Shown: positions 51,703 through 60,582, counted from the first letter of the stretch. The stretch: DNA of 64,000 nt from Kallipyga gabonensis (GCF_001286805.1 NZ_CXYV01000002.1:62001-126000); one strand, 5' to 3'. Translations and numbers: made by a program. Notes: generated by a model not told the origin, from the sequence alone.

Positions 51703-51767
51703 TTTCGATCAAACAGAGTTGGGTATTTGGCCCCAAAAAGGCCACTTCGGCCTACCTTCCGGCAAAA

Positions 51768-51807
51768 AAAATAAAGAGGTCAGCCGGAAAAATCCAGCCG
51801 ACCTCAT
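51768..51807 (-). terminator. Terminator after galE
   Basis: GAGGTCGGCTGG and CCGGCTGACCTC (51774-51805) pair with two G-U or mismatched positions and are followed on the minus strand by TTTATTTTTTTT. Confidence 0.75.
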
Positions 51808-51810
51808 CCG

Positions 51811-51839
51811 TCCCCTCCCCCGGGAGGGGATTATTTTTT
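51811..51839 (+). terminator. Terminator after murJ
   Basis: TCCCCTCC / GGAGGGGA with a 4-nt loop is followed by TTATTTTTT on the plus strand. Confidence 0.8.
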
Positions 51840-51840
51840 C

Positions 51841-52842
51841 TTAGTCCCGGGACTGCTGCTGAAATTCCCAGGAGGATTTGCAGGCTTCTTCGATGGAATG
51901 AACCGGCTTCCAGTCCAGTTCCTTCTGGGCCTTGGAGGAATCCGCATAGGTCGTGGCGACATCGCCCGCCCGGCGGCCCTCGATTTCATAGGAAATCTTC
52001 AGGTCATTGGCCTTCTCAAAGGCATGGACCAGTTCAAGGACGGAAGTCCCCTTCCCAGTTCCCAGGTTGTAGGTCAGAACCCCCTTCTCTCCCACCGTGT
52101 TTTCCAGAGCGGCGACATGACCCTGAGCCAGATCCACCACGTGGATGTAGTCCCGGACCCCGGTCCCATCCACGGTATCGTAATCGTCTCCGAAGACGTG
52201 GAGGTAGTCCAGTCGACCGTCTGCCACCTGGCAAATATAGGGCATGAGGTTGTTGGGAATCCCTACCGGAGATTCCCCGATCAGGCCGGATTCGTGGGCT
52301 CCGATGGGGTTGAAATAGCGGAGGAGGATCCCCGTGAAATCCGGATCAGCCACGCAGAGATCCCGGATCATCTGCTCGATCATCCGCTTGGTCTGTCCAT
52401 AGGGGTTGGTTGCCTCTTCCGGCATCCCCTCGACCATGGGGCTTTCATTCTTCGGCGAATATACCGTGGCGGAGGAGGAGAAAATCATGGTCTTGACCCC
52501 GTATTTTTCCATCATCTTGAGGACGACCAGACTGGCATTGAGGTTAACCTCATAGTAGGTCAGGGGTTTCCTGACCGACTCCCCGACCGCTTTGAGGCCG
52601 GCAAAATGCATGACGCAGTCGAAGTCATAGTCCCGGAAAATCCGATCCATCGCTTCTTCATCCTGACAGTCCACCTTGTAAAAATCGATGGCCTTGTGGC
52701 CCAACTTTTCAATTTTTCCTTTAACTTCTTCCTTGGCGTTATAGAGGTTGTCGACAACCACCAAATCATGGTCATGGTGGAGAAGCTCAACACAGGTGTG
52801 GGAGCCGATATAGCCCAAGCCCCCTGTTACCAATACCTTCAT
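51841..52842 (-). CDS. galE: UDP-glucose 4-epimerase
   Basis: GalE interconverts UDP-glucose and UDP-galactose, or the N-acetyl forms. The 333-aa protein has MKVLVTGGLGYIGSHTC (NAD-binding Rossmann loop), MHFAGLKAVGESV, FSSSATVY and the catalytic YGQTK (Tyr and Lys), plus GTGVRDYIHVVDLA. AAAGGGCAAGG precedes the ATG. A pool of UDP-Gal/GalNAc suits surface polysaccharide synthesis; no other such genes are nearby. Confidence 0.96.
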   Translation of the reverse strand: MKVLVTGGLGYIGSHTCVELLHHDHDLVVVDNLYNAKEEVKGKIEKLGHKAIDFYKVDCQDEEAMDRIFRDYDFDCVMHFAGLKAVGESVRKPLTYYEVNLNASLVVLKMMEKYGVKTMIFSSSATVYSPKNESPMVEGMPEEATNPYGQTKRMIEQMIRDLCVADPDFTGILLRYFNPIGAHESGLIGESPVGIPNNLMPYICQVADGRLDYLHVFGDDYDTVDGTGVRDYIHVVDLAQGHVAALENTVGEKGVLTYNLGTGKGTSVLELVHAFEKANDLKISYEIEGRRAGDVATTYADSSKAQKELDWKPVHSIEEACKSSWEFQQQSRD

Positions 52843-52993
52843 CCTTGCCCTTTCTAGCTTTGTAAGCCTTGACCGCCTTATCCTTTAATAAAGCCGCCCA
52901 AAGAAAAAATGGATTTTATCTTGTCCAAACAAACCAATAGGTGCCGGTTACCCGACACCTATAACAACGACGATAGTTGATGACTCCGGCATC

Positions 52994-54046
52994 CTATTGG
53001 ACACCATAGAATACCTCGAGGGTGAGGCCTTCGTTGGAAATGATCGAGGCATCTTCAATACCGATGTAAACGAAGATGGTCGGATCGGCACGGTAGCCGG
53101 TGATGGTCTCCGAGCCTTCCGGATAGCGGAGGACATAGCCATATTCATGGGCATGGTCCTTGAGCCATTTGAAAGCCTCGGTTTTTTCAAACTCATTGTC
53201 CATGCGGGGATCCGTCCCCTCAACATAGAACTTGACGCCCACGCCCGTTTGAAATACGGCGTGTCCGGGTTGGGGGGCATGGGCCGGATTGCCTTCAAGG
53301 ACCAATTCCTTGGCCTCATCAGCGGCTGACCGGTAAGTCGTTGCGACTTCCACCTTGACCCCATCTCTTTCCATGGCCTCGGTCATGACCCGAAGGGCTG
53401 CCGCGGCATCCTCATGAAAGACGGTTTCGTAATTGGTAGCTACCCCGTAGGAGGCGTTGACAATCAGGTGGCCATCCACGACCACAAACTGGGAGGCATC
53501 GGTGATCACATCCAGATATTCATCTCGGATGTAGCCTTCCCGCCCCACAGAGGTGACCTTGGTCCAGCCATCCTGGTGGCCATAGGTCTCCACCACAGTA
53601 TCCTTGGGGAGAGCCGCAACTTCCGTGGATTTGATGGAATCCCGGTTATACAAAATCACATCCTGGTTGGTGACCAGGAAGGTATCTAGCCGGTTTTGAT
53701 AGGTGTCTGCCTGTTTCTTCTCTGTCCGGGGAAGAAGGCGTTTGGATTGGGCTTCCCTGGAAGTCATGTACTTGATTTCCCGGTCCTTGCCGATTGCCTT
53801 CTCTTCCTTAGCCGGATCATCTGTCCCCTGAACAATGGTGATTTGAGACTCCGGTAAAGAGGACTGGGCCGAAGAGTTGTTGGATAGGCGAGAAATAATA
53901 AACCGTCCGGAAAAGAAGACGACAGTTGCTGCTAAAGCAAGAGCAAGAATGCTCCGGCGTTGGCTGCGCTTGCGGCGGAGTCTCCTCCGCTCGTATCTCT
54001 TTGCCCGACGGTCTAATGAGTTGTTGGAAATGGGATTTTTGGCCAT
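52994..54046 (-). CDS. VanY-like protein with SH3 domain, metal ligands lost
   Basis: The 350-aa protein has a very basic N-terminus, one membrane helix (about residues 32-52), an SH3-type domain (about 120-185, NQDVILYNRDSIKSTEVAALPKDTVVETY) and a C-terminal VanY/D,D-carboxypeptidase fold. In active enzymes the motif is PGHSEHQTGLAVD and later EPWHLRYVG. Here these read PGHAVFQTGVGVK (about 258-272) and DPTIFVYIG (about 324-332), so the zinc His and Asp and the catalytic Glu-x-x-His are gone. Probably a non-catalytic wall-binding protein. AAGGACCCCAGC precedes the ATG. Confidence 0.78.
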   Translation of the reverse strand: MAKNPISNNSLDRRAKRYERRRLRRKRSQRRSILALALAATVVFFSGRFIISRLSNNSSAQSSLPESQITIVQGTDDPAKEEKAIGKDREIKYMTSREAQSKRLLPRTEKKQADTYQNRLDTFLVTNQDVILYNRDSIKSTEVAALPKDTVVETYGHQDGWTKVTSVGREGYIRDEYLDVITDASQFVVVDGHLIVNASYGVATNYETVFHEDAAAALRVMTEAMERDGVKVEVATTYRSAADEAKELVLEGNPAHAPQPGHAVFQTGVGVKFYVEGTDPRMDNEFEKTEAFKWLKDHAHEYGYVLRYPEGSETITGYRADPTIFVYIGIEDASIISNEGLTLEVFYGVQ

Positions 54047-54131
54047 GCTGGGGTCCTTAATATAGTAAATCCGAAAAGTCGGATGAAAAAAATCATTTTT
54101 AGAGGAGAAAATGCTCCCCATCTATAGATTG

Positions 54132-54160
54132 ATTATACATGAGGAACCTTGTGGTTTCAA
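54132..54160 (-). promoter_or_regulatory. SigA-type promoter of the VanY-like gene
   Basis: TTGAAA (54155-54160) and TATAAT (54132-54137) are separated by 17 bp on the minus strand, 86 bp ahead of the start codon. Confidence 0.75.
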
Positions 54161-54221
54161 GGTCAGTAATCGCTTTTATCCCCAATATATTGCCTTTTTT
54201 CCACCATTTTATCCACAAAAA

Positions 54222-55055
54222 TTATAGGGTCGAGGCAAGGTAAACGAAGGGGTAGGCCGACTCCATCATCCGCCGGGCTTTTTTCAGCATTCCTTCATCC
54301 TCAAAAAGGCCAAATACCGTTGGTCCGGAGCCGGACACCATGGCCATGTCCGCCCCCAAATCCTTGAGCTCTTTTTTGATTTGCCGAAGCTTGGGTTGGA
54401 GGGTCAGGGTAACCGTTTCCAACTGGTTCTGCATAAGGTCGGATACATGGCCGGCATTGCTGTCGATGGCGTGGGCCAATTCTTCAAGAGGAATCTTTCC
54501 ATAATTCTCCACTTGGCCATAGACATAGGCCGTGGATAGGCCCTCTCCGGGATTGACCAGAAGGACATGGTGGCCATACCAATTCCTCAAGGGGGTTAAG
54601 ATCTCTCCTCTTCCCCTTCCTCTCTGGGTCCCTCCCCGAATAAAAAAGGGAACATCAGAGCCGAGCCCGGCCCCGATTTCTTCCAGTACGTCATCGCTAA
54701 GGTCCAGGTCCCAAAGCTTATTCAGCCCTTTTAAGGTCGCCGCTGCATCCGATGACCCCCCTCCAAGACCCGCCTGGATAGGAATCCTCTTTTCCAGCTC
54801 AATAACCACCGCATTATCTTCCACCCGGTCTTTCATGGCTTCCCAGGCCTTAAAAATCAGATTATTCCGGTCCAGGGCCAAACTCGGGTCATCACAGGTA
54901 AGGGCAAATCCCCCCCTGCCTTCCTCAATCGACAGGGTATCCGCCAGGTCAATTTCCTGAAGGATCATGTCCACCTCGTGAAATCCATCCTCCCTCTCAC
55001 CCAGGACATCAAGAGCTAAATTAATCTTTGCATTTGCCCGCATTTCCACTTCCAT
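54222..55055 (-). CDS. ispE: 4-diphosphocytidyl-2-C-methyl-D-erythritol kinase
   Basis: IspE is the GHMP kinase of the MEP isoprenoid pathway. The 278-aa protein starts MEVEMRANAKINLALDVLGERE, with the ATP loop IQAGLGGGSSDAAATLKGLN and MVSGSGPTVFGLF (GHMP C motif). GGGAGTTGGAC precedes the ATG at 55055; earlier in-frame ATGs lack a ribosome site. It is about 65 bp after veg, the Firmicutes order. Confidence 0.95.
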   Translation of the reverse strand: MEVEMRANAKINLALDVLGEREDGFHEVDMILQEIDLADTLSIEEGRGGFALTCDDPSLALDRNNLIFKAWEAMKDRVEDNAVVIELEKRIPIQAGLGGGSSDAAATLKGLNKLWDLDLSDDVLEEIGAGLGSDVPFFIRGGTQRGRGRGEILTPLRNWYGHHVLLVNPGEGLSTAYVYGQVENYGKIPLEELAHAIDSNAGHVSDLMQNQLETVTLTLQPKLRQIKKELKDLGADMAMVSGSGPTVFGLFEDEGMLKKARRMMESAYPFVYLASTL

Positions 55056-55121
55056 GTCCAACTCCCATCCATTTTCCTGCATAAAAATAGGGAAGGCGGT
55101 CACCTTCCCTGGACGTCTGAT

Positions 55122-55343
55122 CTAGTAGATCGTCATTTTCACGGTTCCGGTCAAGACGTCGGTGTAGGTATAAGATACCGTGGACTCCACGTCAAAGTTA
55201 TTCGTCACCCGAACCGTAAATACATCTTCAAAAGCCCCTTCCAGGACTCCCTCTTTGGTCACAATCCGCTTGCGACCCTTATCCGCCTTGACGACAACGT
55301 TTCTCCCCAAGGCCTCTTCCACTTCTTTTTTGATGGAATTCAT
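55122..55343 (-). CDS. veg: Veg family protein
   Basis: Veg is a small highly expressed protein in Firmicutes, implicated in biofilm formation in Bacillus. The 73-aa product matches along its length: MNSIKKEVEEALGRNVVVKAD, then GRKRIVTKEGVLEGAFEDVFTV and VSYTYTDVLTGTVKMT. The ATG at 55343 has a poor ribosome site; an upstream start is possible but would add residues not seen in the family. Its place before ispE is conserved. Confidence 0.85.
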   Translation of the reverse strand: MNSIKKEVEEALGRNVVVKADKGRKRIVTKEGVLEGAFEDVFTVRVTNNFDVESTVSYTYTDVLTGTVKMTIY

Positions 55344-55534
55344 CGTTTTATTTTCTATCAAGGCACACCAACTTTCCGCATTTCGCTTAACGAGATGGCT
55401 TCGAAATAAAAAAGACTGGAATGTTCCCAATATAAAGGAACTTGATAAATCATTCTAGCACATTAGAGGGATGTCGTCAATGGGCGGTAGGCTGAGAAAC
55501 CGCCATAAGACAGTAAGACAGGCCTGAAGATAAA

Positions 55535-55567
55535 AGCCTGCCCGGGAAAATCTCTCCCGAACAGGCT
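55535..55567 (-). terminator. Terminator after the M18 aminopeptidase gene
   Basis: GCCTGTTCGGGAGA and TTTTCCCGGGCAGGC pair with a small internal bulge and are followed by TTTT on the minus strand. The rest of the gap 55440-55642 has a further short inverted repeat (ATGGTA...TACCAT, 55583-55610) and no gene. Confidence 0.65.
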
Positions 55568-55642
55568 CTTTGAATCACTTCAGATGGTATTTCCTATCGG
55601 ATTTTACCATGTCGGCTTCATCCATGGACCCACTTCTTACGG

Positions 55643-57037
55643 CTAGGCGTTGAAGAAGGCCCGGTAGGCCCGATAGGTTTCGTAGGCATCGGCTTTGGAG
55701 GCGAGTTCGATGGGGGCGTGCATGGAGAGCATACCGGTTCCGCAATCGACCACGTCCATGTTGTATTTGGCCAGGATGTAGGCGATGGTCCCGCCGCCGC
55801 CGGCATCCACCTTTCCAAGTTCACCGGTCTGCCAGATGACTCCTTCTCTGTCAAAAATCTTGCGAATCTCGGCCAGGTATTCCGCATTGGCATCGTTGGA
55901 CCCGCCTTTTCCACCGGATCCGGTGTACTTGGAGACGGTAATTCCACACCCCAGGAGAGAGGAATTTGAGTAGTCGAAGACCTCGGGGAATTGGGGATCA
56001 TAGGCAGCGGTAACGTCAGCGGAAAGAACTCGTGACCGGCCCATGGCCCGCTTAAGATCAAGCTCCGAGTAGGCCTCCTTCATGGTGGAAAGGATGTCGG
56101 CGACAGCGTATTCGAAGAAGTTGGAGGTCATCCCGGTGGAGCCGACAGAACCGATCTCTTCTTTGTCTACGAAGAGGGCAACCTTGGTCCGGTCAGGTAC
56201 CCCTTCTTTCCGATCCAGGAGGCCGCGAAGGTTGGCGAAGGAGCAGATCCGGTCATCGTGGCCATGGCCCGCGATGAGGGACCGGTCGAAGCCCACTTCT
56301 CTGGCTGGACCGGCAGGAACAACTTCAATTTCCGCACACTGGAAGTCGTCTTCTTCGATCCCGTATTCCTTCTTCAGATAGGCTAAAATGTTGGCCTTGA
56401 TGGGTTCCTTTACCTTGTCGTCCTGACCGGAGGAGTCCGTCCCGATGACGACTTGGAGCTGCTCGCCTTCAATCACGGTATCAGCCTTCTTTTCCAGCTG
56501 CTTACGGGAGAGGTGGATGAGGAGGTCGTTGATATAGAAGACCGGATCATCCTCTTTCTCACCGATGTGGATGTCCACCTTTTCTCCCTCCTTGGTGAAA
56601 ACAACCCCATGAAGGGCAAGGGGAAGGTTGGTCCAGTGGTATTTCTTGACCCCGCCGTAATAGTGGGTTTTCAGGTAGGCCATGTTGACTTTATCATCTT
56701 CCGCCAGGGGAAGGGGCTTGAGGTCCAGACGAGGCACATCGATGTGAGAGCCCACGATGTCCATGCCCAGGGTCAGGTCCTGACCCACAACAAAGAGGAC
56801 GACCATCTTATTCTTGTTGACCCGGTAGACCTTGTCACCCGGCTTGATCCCCTCCTCCATGGCCATGGAGAGGTCACGGAAACCGGCTTTCTCCGCCTCC
56901 TCAACGATGATGTCCACAGCCATCCGCTCAGTCTTGGCCGTGGAAAGAAAGTCCATATAGTCCCGGGAATAGTCTTCCAGTAACTCCCTCTCCCGGTCGG
57001 AGATCACTTCATACACTTTTTGTTTCTTGAATGTCAT
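55643..57037 (-). CDS. apeB: M18-family aminopeptidase
   Basis: The 464-aa enzyme is a zinc aminopeptidase of the M18 (aspartyl aminopeptidase) family, forming large cytoplasmic tetrahedral complexes. Metal ligands are in VGSHIDVPRLDL (His), VDKEEIGSVGSTG (Glu), and CGTGMLSMHAPIELASKAD (His). ALFVDKEE and SSLLGCGITVSKYTGSGGKGG are typical. GGAGGCAAT precedes the ATG. With pepF and the M29 gene it makes three peptidases in the window. Confidence 0.92.
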   Translation of the reverse strand: MTFKKQKVYEVISDRERELLEDYSRDYMDFLSTAKTERMAVDIIVEEAEKAGFRDLSMAMEEGIKPGDKVYRVNKNKMVVLFVVGQDLTLGMDIVGSHIDVPRLDLKPLPLAEDDKVNMAYLKTHYYGGVKKYHWTNLPLALHGVVFTKEGEKVDIHIGEKEDDPVFYINDLLIHLSRKQLEKKADTVIEGEQLQVVIGTDSSGQDDKVKEPIKANILAYLKKEYGIEEDDFQCAEIEVVPAGPAREVGFDRSLIAGHGHDDRICSFANLRGLLDRKEGVPDRTKVALFVDKEEIGSVGSTGMTSNFFEYAVADILSTMKEAYSELDLKRAMGRSRVLSADVTAAYDPQFPEVFDYSNSSLLGCGITVSKYTGSGGKGGSNDANAEYLAEIRKIFDREGVIWQTGELGKVDAGGGGTIAYILAKYNMDVVDCGTGMLSMHAPIELASKADAYETYRAYRAFFNA

Positions 57038-57211
57038 ATTGCCTCCTTCACTTGATTGGTTTACATTCTCACCTAGTATACACCTCTATAGGATTTTACT
57101 GAAAGACCTGTCTTCTTTTATTGACTCAAATCAAAGATAAAGGTAGCCCTTTTGGGTATTATATAGACCACATTGGTGATAAAATCCAGAGATGGAAAGC
57201 AAGGAGGTAGT

Positions 57212-57475
57212 ATGTTTAATAAAGAAAACCTGCAAGGCCAGGATGTCAATACAGACCATGGAAGGGATGAGGGCAAAAAAGATGAACTTGTCATCACCAA
57301 GGATATGCTGATTTCCGAAGTCATCCAACGGAAGCCCCGGACCATCGAGCTCCTCATGATGGTGGGTTTAGGTTGTATCGGTTGCCCGGCCTCCATGATG
57401 GAATCCATCGAACAAGGGGCCATGACCCACGGGATCGACCCGGATGTCCTGGTTCAAAAGCTTAACGAATATTAA
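57212..57475 (+). CDS. DUF1858 redox-disulfide protein
   Basis: The 87-aa protein has an acidic-basic N-terminal extension of about 33 residues, then a DUF1858 domain: ITKDMLISEVIQRKPRTIELLMMVGLGCIGCPASMMESIEQGAMTHGID. Cys55 and Cys58 form the CxxC pair. Such proteins accompany hybrid cluster proteins or are found alone in anaerobes, with a presumed redox role. AAGGAGGTAGT precedes the ATG at 57212; an earlier in-frame ATG is not used. Confidence 0.85.
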   Translation: MFNKENLQGQDVNTDHGRDEGKKDELVITKDMLISEVIQRKPRTIELLMMVGLGCIGCPASMMESIEQGAMTHGIDPDVLVQKLNEY

Positions 57476-57512
57476 TGGCCTGAGCTTCGGATGAAATTTC
57501 GGGGTCGGTAAA

Positions 57513-57560
57513 TAAAAAAAGGCTGTACCGAACGAGTCCATCGTTCGGTACAGCCTTTTT
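57513..57560. terminator. Bidirectional terminator between DUF1858 and ABC permease genes
   Basis: GGCTGTACCGAACGA and its complement (57521-57555) around a 5-nt loop, with A- and T-runs on either side. Confidence 0.92.
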
Positions 57561-57569
57561 CTTGCTGAT

Positions 57570-58445
57570 CTACCGGTCCAGTTTTTCCCAATAGCGTTGG
57601 GCAAGGGTGAAAAAAACCAGGGCAAGGACCAGAACGAAAACATATGAAGAAAGAGAGTAACCGGCCTTCTCACCGATTTTCCCTCCGGATTCTTTCAAAA
57701 AACCCACTCCGTTGTGGTAGATTCGCTCGACAGCCAGGATTTTATCAGACGTTTTCTCTGCCAGATGAAGGTCCATACTCCTCTTATCGATATAGAGGGG
57801 GAGGAGGCGGTTGGCCCCATAGATGGCCCAGTCCAGACAGAAGATTCCCAGAAAAAAGACCAGGGGTTGAGAGAAAGAGAGAGACAGGGCCCAGGCCTTC
57901 CTTCGATAACCGTAGTAGAGCCTCGTCCAGGTGAAGGCCCCGAAAAAATAAACCATAGTCCACCAAAGGACAAAATAAAGAAGGGCAAGGCCATCCATCT
58001 CAAACCAGCCCCAAACCAGGCCCAAGAACAGTCCCCGATCCAACATAGCCGTCCGAATTTTTTCATAAAGGGGCCTGAAAGACATATCCTGGATAAATAT
58101 TGAGGATGCCCGGGTTAATAGATAAAAAACCAGACAAAGGAAGAGGAGGGCCAGGTATTTAGACAAAATAATCTTCCAACCGGGCATGGGGGTCAGGAAA
58201 GTTTTAATCCCCTCCCGGCTGGTCAGCTCTTTGGAAAAGTTATAGGAAATCAGGATGCCCAGGGCAACCAGGAGAGCGACCTGGATGAGGTAGGAAAGGA
58301 GGAGGTAGAGCTCACTCGTTTCCACAGACCTTCCTTTCAGAGAAATAAAGGCAAGACCGGCCAGATGGGAAAGGAGAAAAATGAAATAGAAGACAGCCAT
58401 GACCGGAAAAAAATCCCGAATTTCATGTCGTATGCGTTTCATCAT
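57570..58445 (-). CDS. ABC transporter permease subunit (second)
   Basis: The 291-aa protein has about six membrane helices, starting at residues 13-33 and ending near 265-285, with a cytoplasmic RIRHEIRDFF start and the loop ISYNFSKELTSREGIKTFLTPMPGWKIILSKYLA that resembles ABC-2 type permeases. GGAGGTTATT precedes the ATG. It is last in the gntR-ATPase-permease-permease operon. The substrate is unknown. Confidence 0.78.
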   Translation of the reverse strand: MMKRIRHEIRDFFPVMAVFYFIFLLSHLAGLAFISLKGRSVETSELYLLLSYLIQVALLVALGILISYNFSKELTSREGIKTFLTPMPGWKIILSKYLALLFLCLVFYLLTRASSIFIQDMSFRPLYEKIRTAMLDRGLFLGLVWGWFEMDGLALLYFVLWWTMVYFFGAFTWTRLYYGYRRKAWALSLSFSQPLVFFLGIFCLDWAIYGANRLLPLYIDKRSMDLHLAEKTSDKILAVERIYHNGVGFLKESGGKIGEKAGYSLSSYVFVLVLALVFFTLAQRYWEKLDR

Positions 58446-58454
58446 AATAACCTC

Positions 58455-59237
58455 CTAATCGTCAATCCGATCTTCCGCCAAGACAGCACTGGCAGTGAAG
58501 AGCAAAACCGTAGCTAAGATGACCAGGGCTAAAGGAAGAGCCCAAAGTCCCTCTTCTCCTTCAAAAAGACCCACTGTATCGGATCCCCGACAGGCATAGG
58601 TCCATAGAAAGCGGCTGACGGAAGTCCAGGCTTCCGGCTCCCACATCTGAAGGGAAAAGGAAGCCGGAGAGAATACTACCGGCAGACGGGGAACCAGAAT
58701 ATCCGCACCCAGAGCCAACCCGCCAATCAAGGGGACAAGGATCACATAGTCAAGCAAGAGTTGCAGGGAAGGGTTCCTCTTCTTCCATGGTCCCATGGCC
58801 AGACGACCCAGGGTTTGGAGGAAAAAGAGGAGGGCGAGAACAAAAGCAACTTGAACGAGGATGGCTATAACCAGGGAGAAAGACAAGACCTCATCAGAAA
58901 AGAGGGAAGCGGCTGTTTCTCCCCTGCCTAAGGCCCGGGCCATCTTCCCTCCCCCTGCTACCAGGGTCAAGGCGAGAAAAGCGGTAAAAAGAACGGAGAG
59001 GAATCGGCCTCCAAATTCCTTTGCCCGGGAAAGGGGGACAAGGTGGAGGGCCGGTCCGGCTTCCGGCCCAAAGTATTCCCCCAAAGCCTCCCAAGCCTCC
59101 AGGAGAAGGACCAGGCCCAAGGGAAGGAAGGCGAATTGGACCCGGTCGATTGTCCAAAAAAGAGCCAGAGCCATGGCAAAAAGGCCCCACCGTCTTCCCC
59201 ATTTATGCCGTCTCTGTTGGGTAAATACACGCCACAT
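58455..59237 (-). CDS. ABC transporter permease subunit (first)
   Basis: The 260-aa protein has about six helices and a charged loop PALHLVPLSRAKEFGGRFLSVLFTAFLAL, a permease feature where the coupling helix meets the ATPase. It is Leu- and Arg-rich and weakly conserved. AGGAGGACCT precedes the ATG. It follows the ATPase by 8 bp and precedes the second permease by 9 bp, so all three are one unit. Confidence 0.75.
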   Translation of the reverse strand: MWRVFTQQRRHKWGRRWGLFAMALALFWTIDRVQFAFLPLGLVLLLEAWEALGEYFGPEAGPALHLVPLSRAKEFGGRFLSVLFTAFLALTLVAGGGKMARALGRGETAASLFSDEVLSFSLVIAILVQVAFVLALLFFLQTLGRLAMGPWKKRNPSLQLLLDYVILVPLIGGLALGADILVPRLPVVFSPASFSLQMWEPEAWTSVSRFLWTYACRGSDTVGLFEGEEGLWALPLALVILATVLLFTASAVLAEDRIDD

Positions 59238-59245
59238 AGGTCCTC

Positions 59246-60181
59246 CTAGCGGTAGATCTTTTTATACAGGTCGTCCATGGACAAGCCCTCCTCCATCCGG
59301 AGGACCTCCGCCGGTCCCTGCTTGACGATCTTCCCCTTGTCCAAGAAAATGACCTCATCGAAAATGGATTCGATGTCCCGGACCCTCTGGCTGGTGATAA
59401 TAAACGAGGCCTGGCCGCCCACGGACTCCACCAGGAGGTCGATGATGTCGTCCCGGACCAGGGGGTCCAGGTTGCCCAAGGGCTCATCCAGGAGGTAGAG
59501 GTCGGCCTCCCGGCTCAAACAGAGGGCCATGGACAAGCGGACCCGGTAGCCGATGGAGAGGTGGCCCACCCGCTTTTCGGGAATCTTGAAGCGGTCAACT
59601 AAGTAGTCGAACCGGTCCTTGTCGAAGTCCGGGAAGAACTTGACAAAGAAGGACCGGGCCGAGGATACCGACTCCCCAAAGCCGACCAGGCCTCCTTCGG
59701 GGAAGTAGGAGACCATCCCCTTGGTTTTCAGGCCCACCGGCTCCCCATTGACCGTCACTGTCCCCTTGGTCGGGTGGAAGAGACCCGCCAGGATCCGGAG
59801 GAGGGTAGATTTTCCCGCCCCGTTGGGGCCCATGAGGCCCAGGACCCGGCCTTCTGCCAGGTCGAAAGAGAGATCATCCAGAATGACCTGGTTGGCCAGG
59901 GACTTGGTCAGGTTCTTGACCACCAGGCGGGGCTTATAGACAAAAGGAGCAGGCGTTTCTTCCGGCGTGGCATTCTCCATCGGCTCATCAGGCGTCTCCA
60001 CGACCTCTTCCGGCTCCTCATCGATCTCGCCCGGCGTCTCCGGAATCTCCACTTCGGGAATCACCTGCATTTCCACCGCCTTGGCCTTGTCTTTTTTCTT
60101 TTTCCTCTTTTTTGGGGAAGACTTCTCTTTTTTCTCCGTCTTCTCCAGTTCCTCCCGGATCCTATCCTCTAGCTTGGTCAT
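59246..60181 (-). CDS. ABC transporter ATPase with charged N-terminal extension
   Basis: The 311-aa protein has an unusual N-terminal tail of about 85 residues, Lys-rich then Glu/Pro-rich, before the ATPase. Walker A is GPNGAGKST (near 117), the signature is LSIGYRVRL instead of LSGGQ, Walker B is DLYLLDEPLG. The switch His is replaced by Gln in ITSQRVRDIE (near 264). Together with YtrA-like GntR it resembles the ytr-type operon. AAAGGAGGATTCC precedes the ATG. Confidence 0.88.
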   Translation of the reverse strand: MTKLEDRIREELEKTEKKEKSSPKKRKKKKDKAKAVEMQVIPEVEIPETPGEIDEEPEEVVETPDEPMENATPEETPAPFVYKPRLVVKNLTKSLANQVILDDLSFDLAEGRVLGLMGPNGAGKSTLLRILAGLFHPTKGTVTVNGEPVGLKTKGMVSYFPEGGLVGFGESVSSARSFFVKFFPDFDKDRFDYLVDRFKIPEKRVGHLSIGYRVRLSMALCLSREADLYLLDEPLGNLDPLVRDDIIDLLVESVGGQASFIITSQRVRDIESIFDEVIFLDKGKIVKQGPAEVLRMEEGLSMDDLYKKIYR

Positions 60182-60527
60182 GGAATCCTCCTTTATTCAG
60201 AACAAACCGCCGGATCTCCCCATCGTCCATGCCCAGCTTTCGGGCCCGGTCGAGGAAGTCTTGGAAGTGGCCTTGGACCAGGTCCTCACGGGCCAGGGCA
60301 ATGCGGTCCCGGTCCCGGGTGAAGGCCAGGCCCTCTCCCTCCCGGCGGATCAATCCACGGGCCTCCAGGCCCTGGATGGCCCGGTCGATGGTTTCGGTAT
60401 TGGTCCGGAAGGCCATCCGCAGGCTCTCCCGGTCGGGGACCGGGTCCCCGGCTTGGTAGACTCCCGAAAGAAGGTCCCCCAGGATTTGGTCTTGAACGGT
60501 TTCAAACACCGCCTTGGTCTTTGTCAT
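60162..60527 (-). CDS. GntR-family (YtrA-type) transcriptional regulator
   Basis: The 121-aa protein has an N-terminal winged helix (TVQDQILGDLLSGVYQAGDPVPDRESLRMAFRTNTETIDRAIQGLEARGLI) and a short C-terminal helix pair, the YtrA subfamily layout, which senses antibiotics or wall stress and represses its own ABC operon. It overlaps the ATPase gene by 20 bp and is divergent from folA. Confidence 0.9.
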   Translation of the reverse strand: MTKTKAVFETVQDQILGDLLSGVYQAGDPVPDRESLRMAFRTNTETIDRAIQGLEARGLIRREGEGLAFTRDRDRIALAREDLVQGHFQDFLDRARKLGMDDGEIRRFVLNKGGFHDQARG

Positions 60528-60574
60528 GAAAACACCCTCCCAACTTGTTCAAAAGCGACCGGATGCGTAAAATG

Positions 60575-60582
60575 GGTATACC
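60575..60582. promoter_or_regulatory. Candidate GntR operator core
   Basis: The perfect 8-bp palindrome GGTATACC sits in the gntR/folA divergent region, 48 bp before gntR. YtrA-type regulators bind their own promoters; the match to a specific site is not established. Confidence 0.3.
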
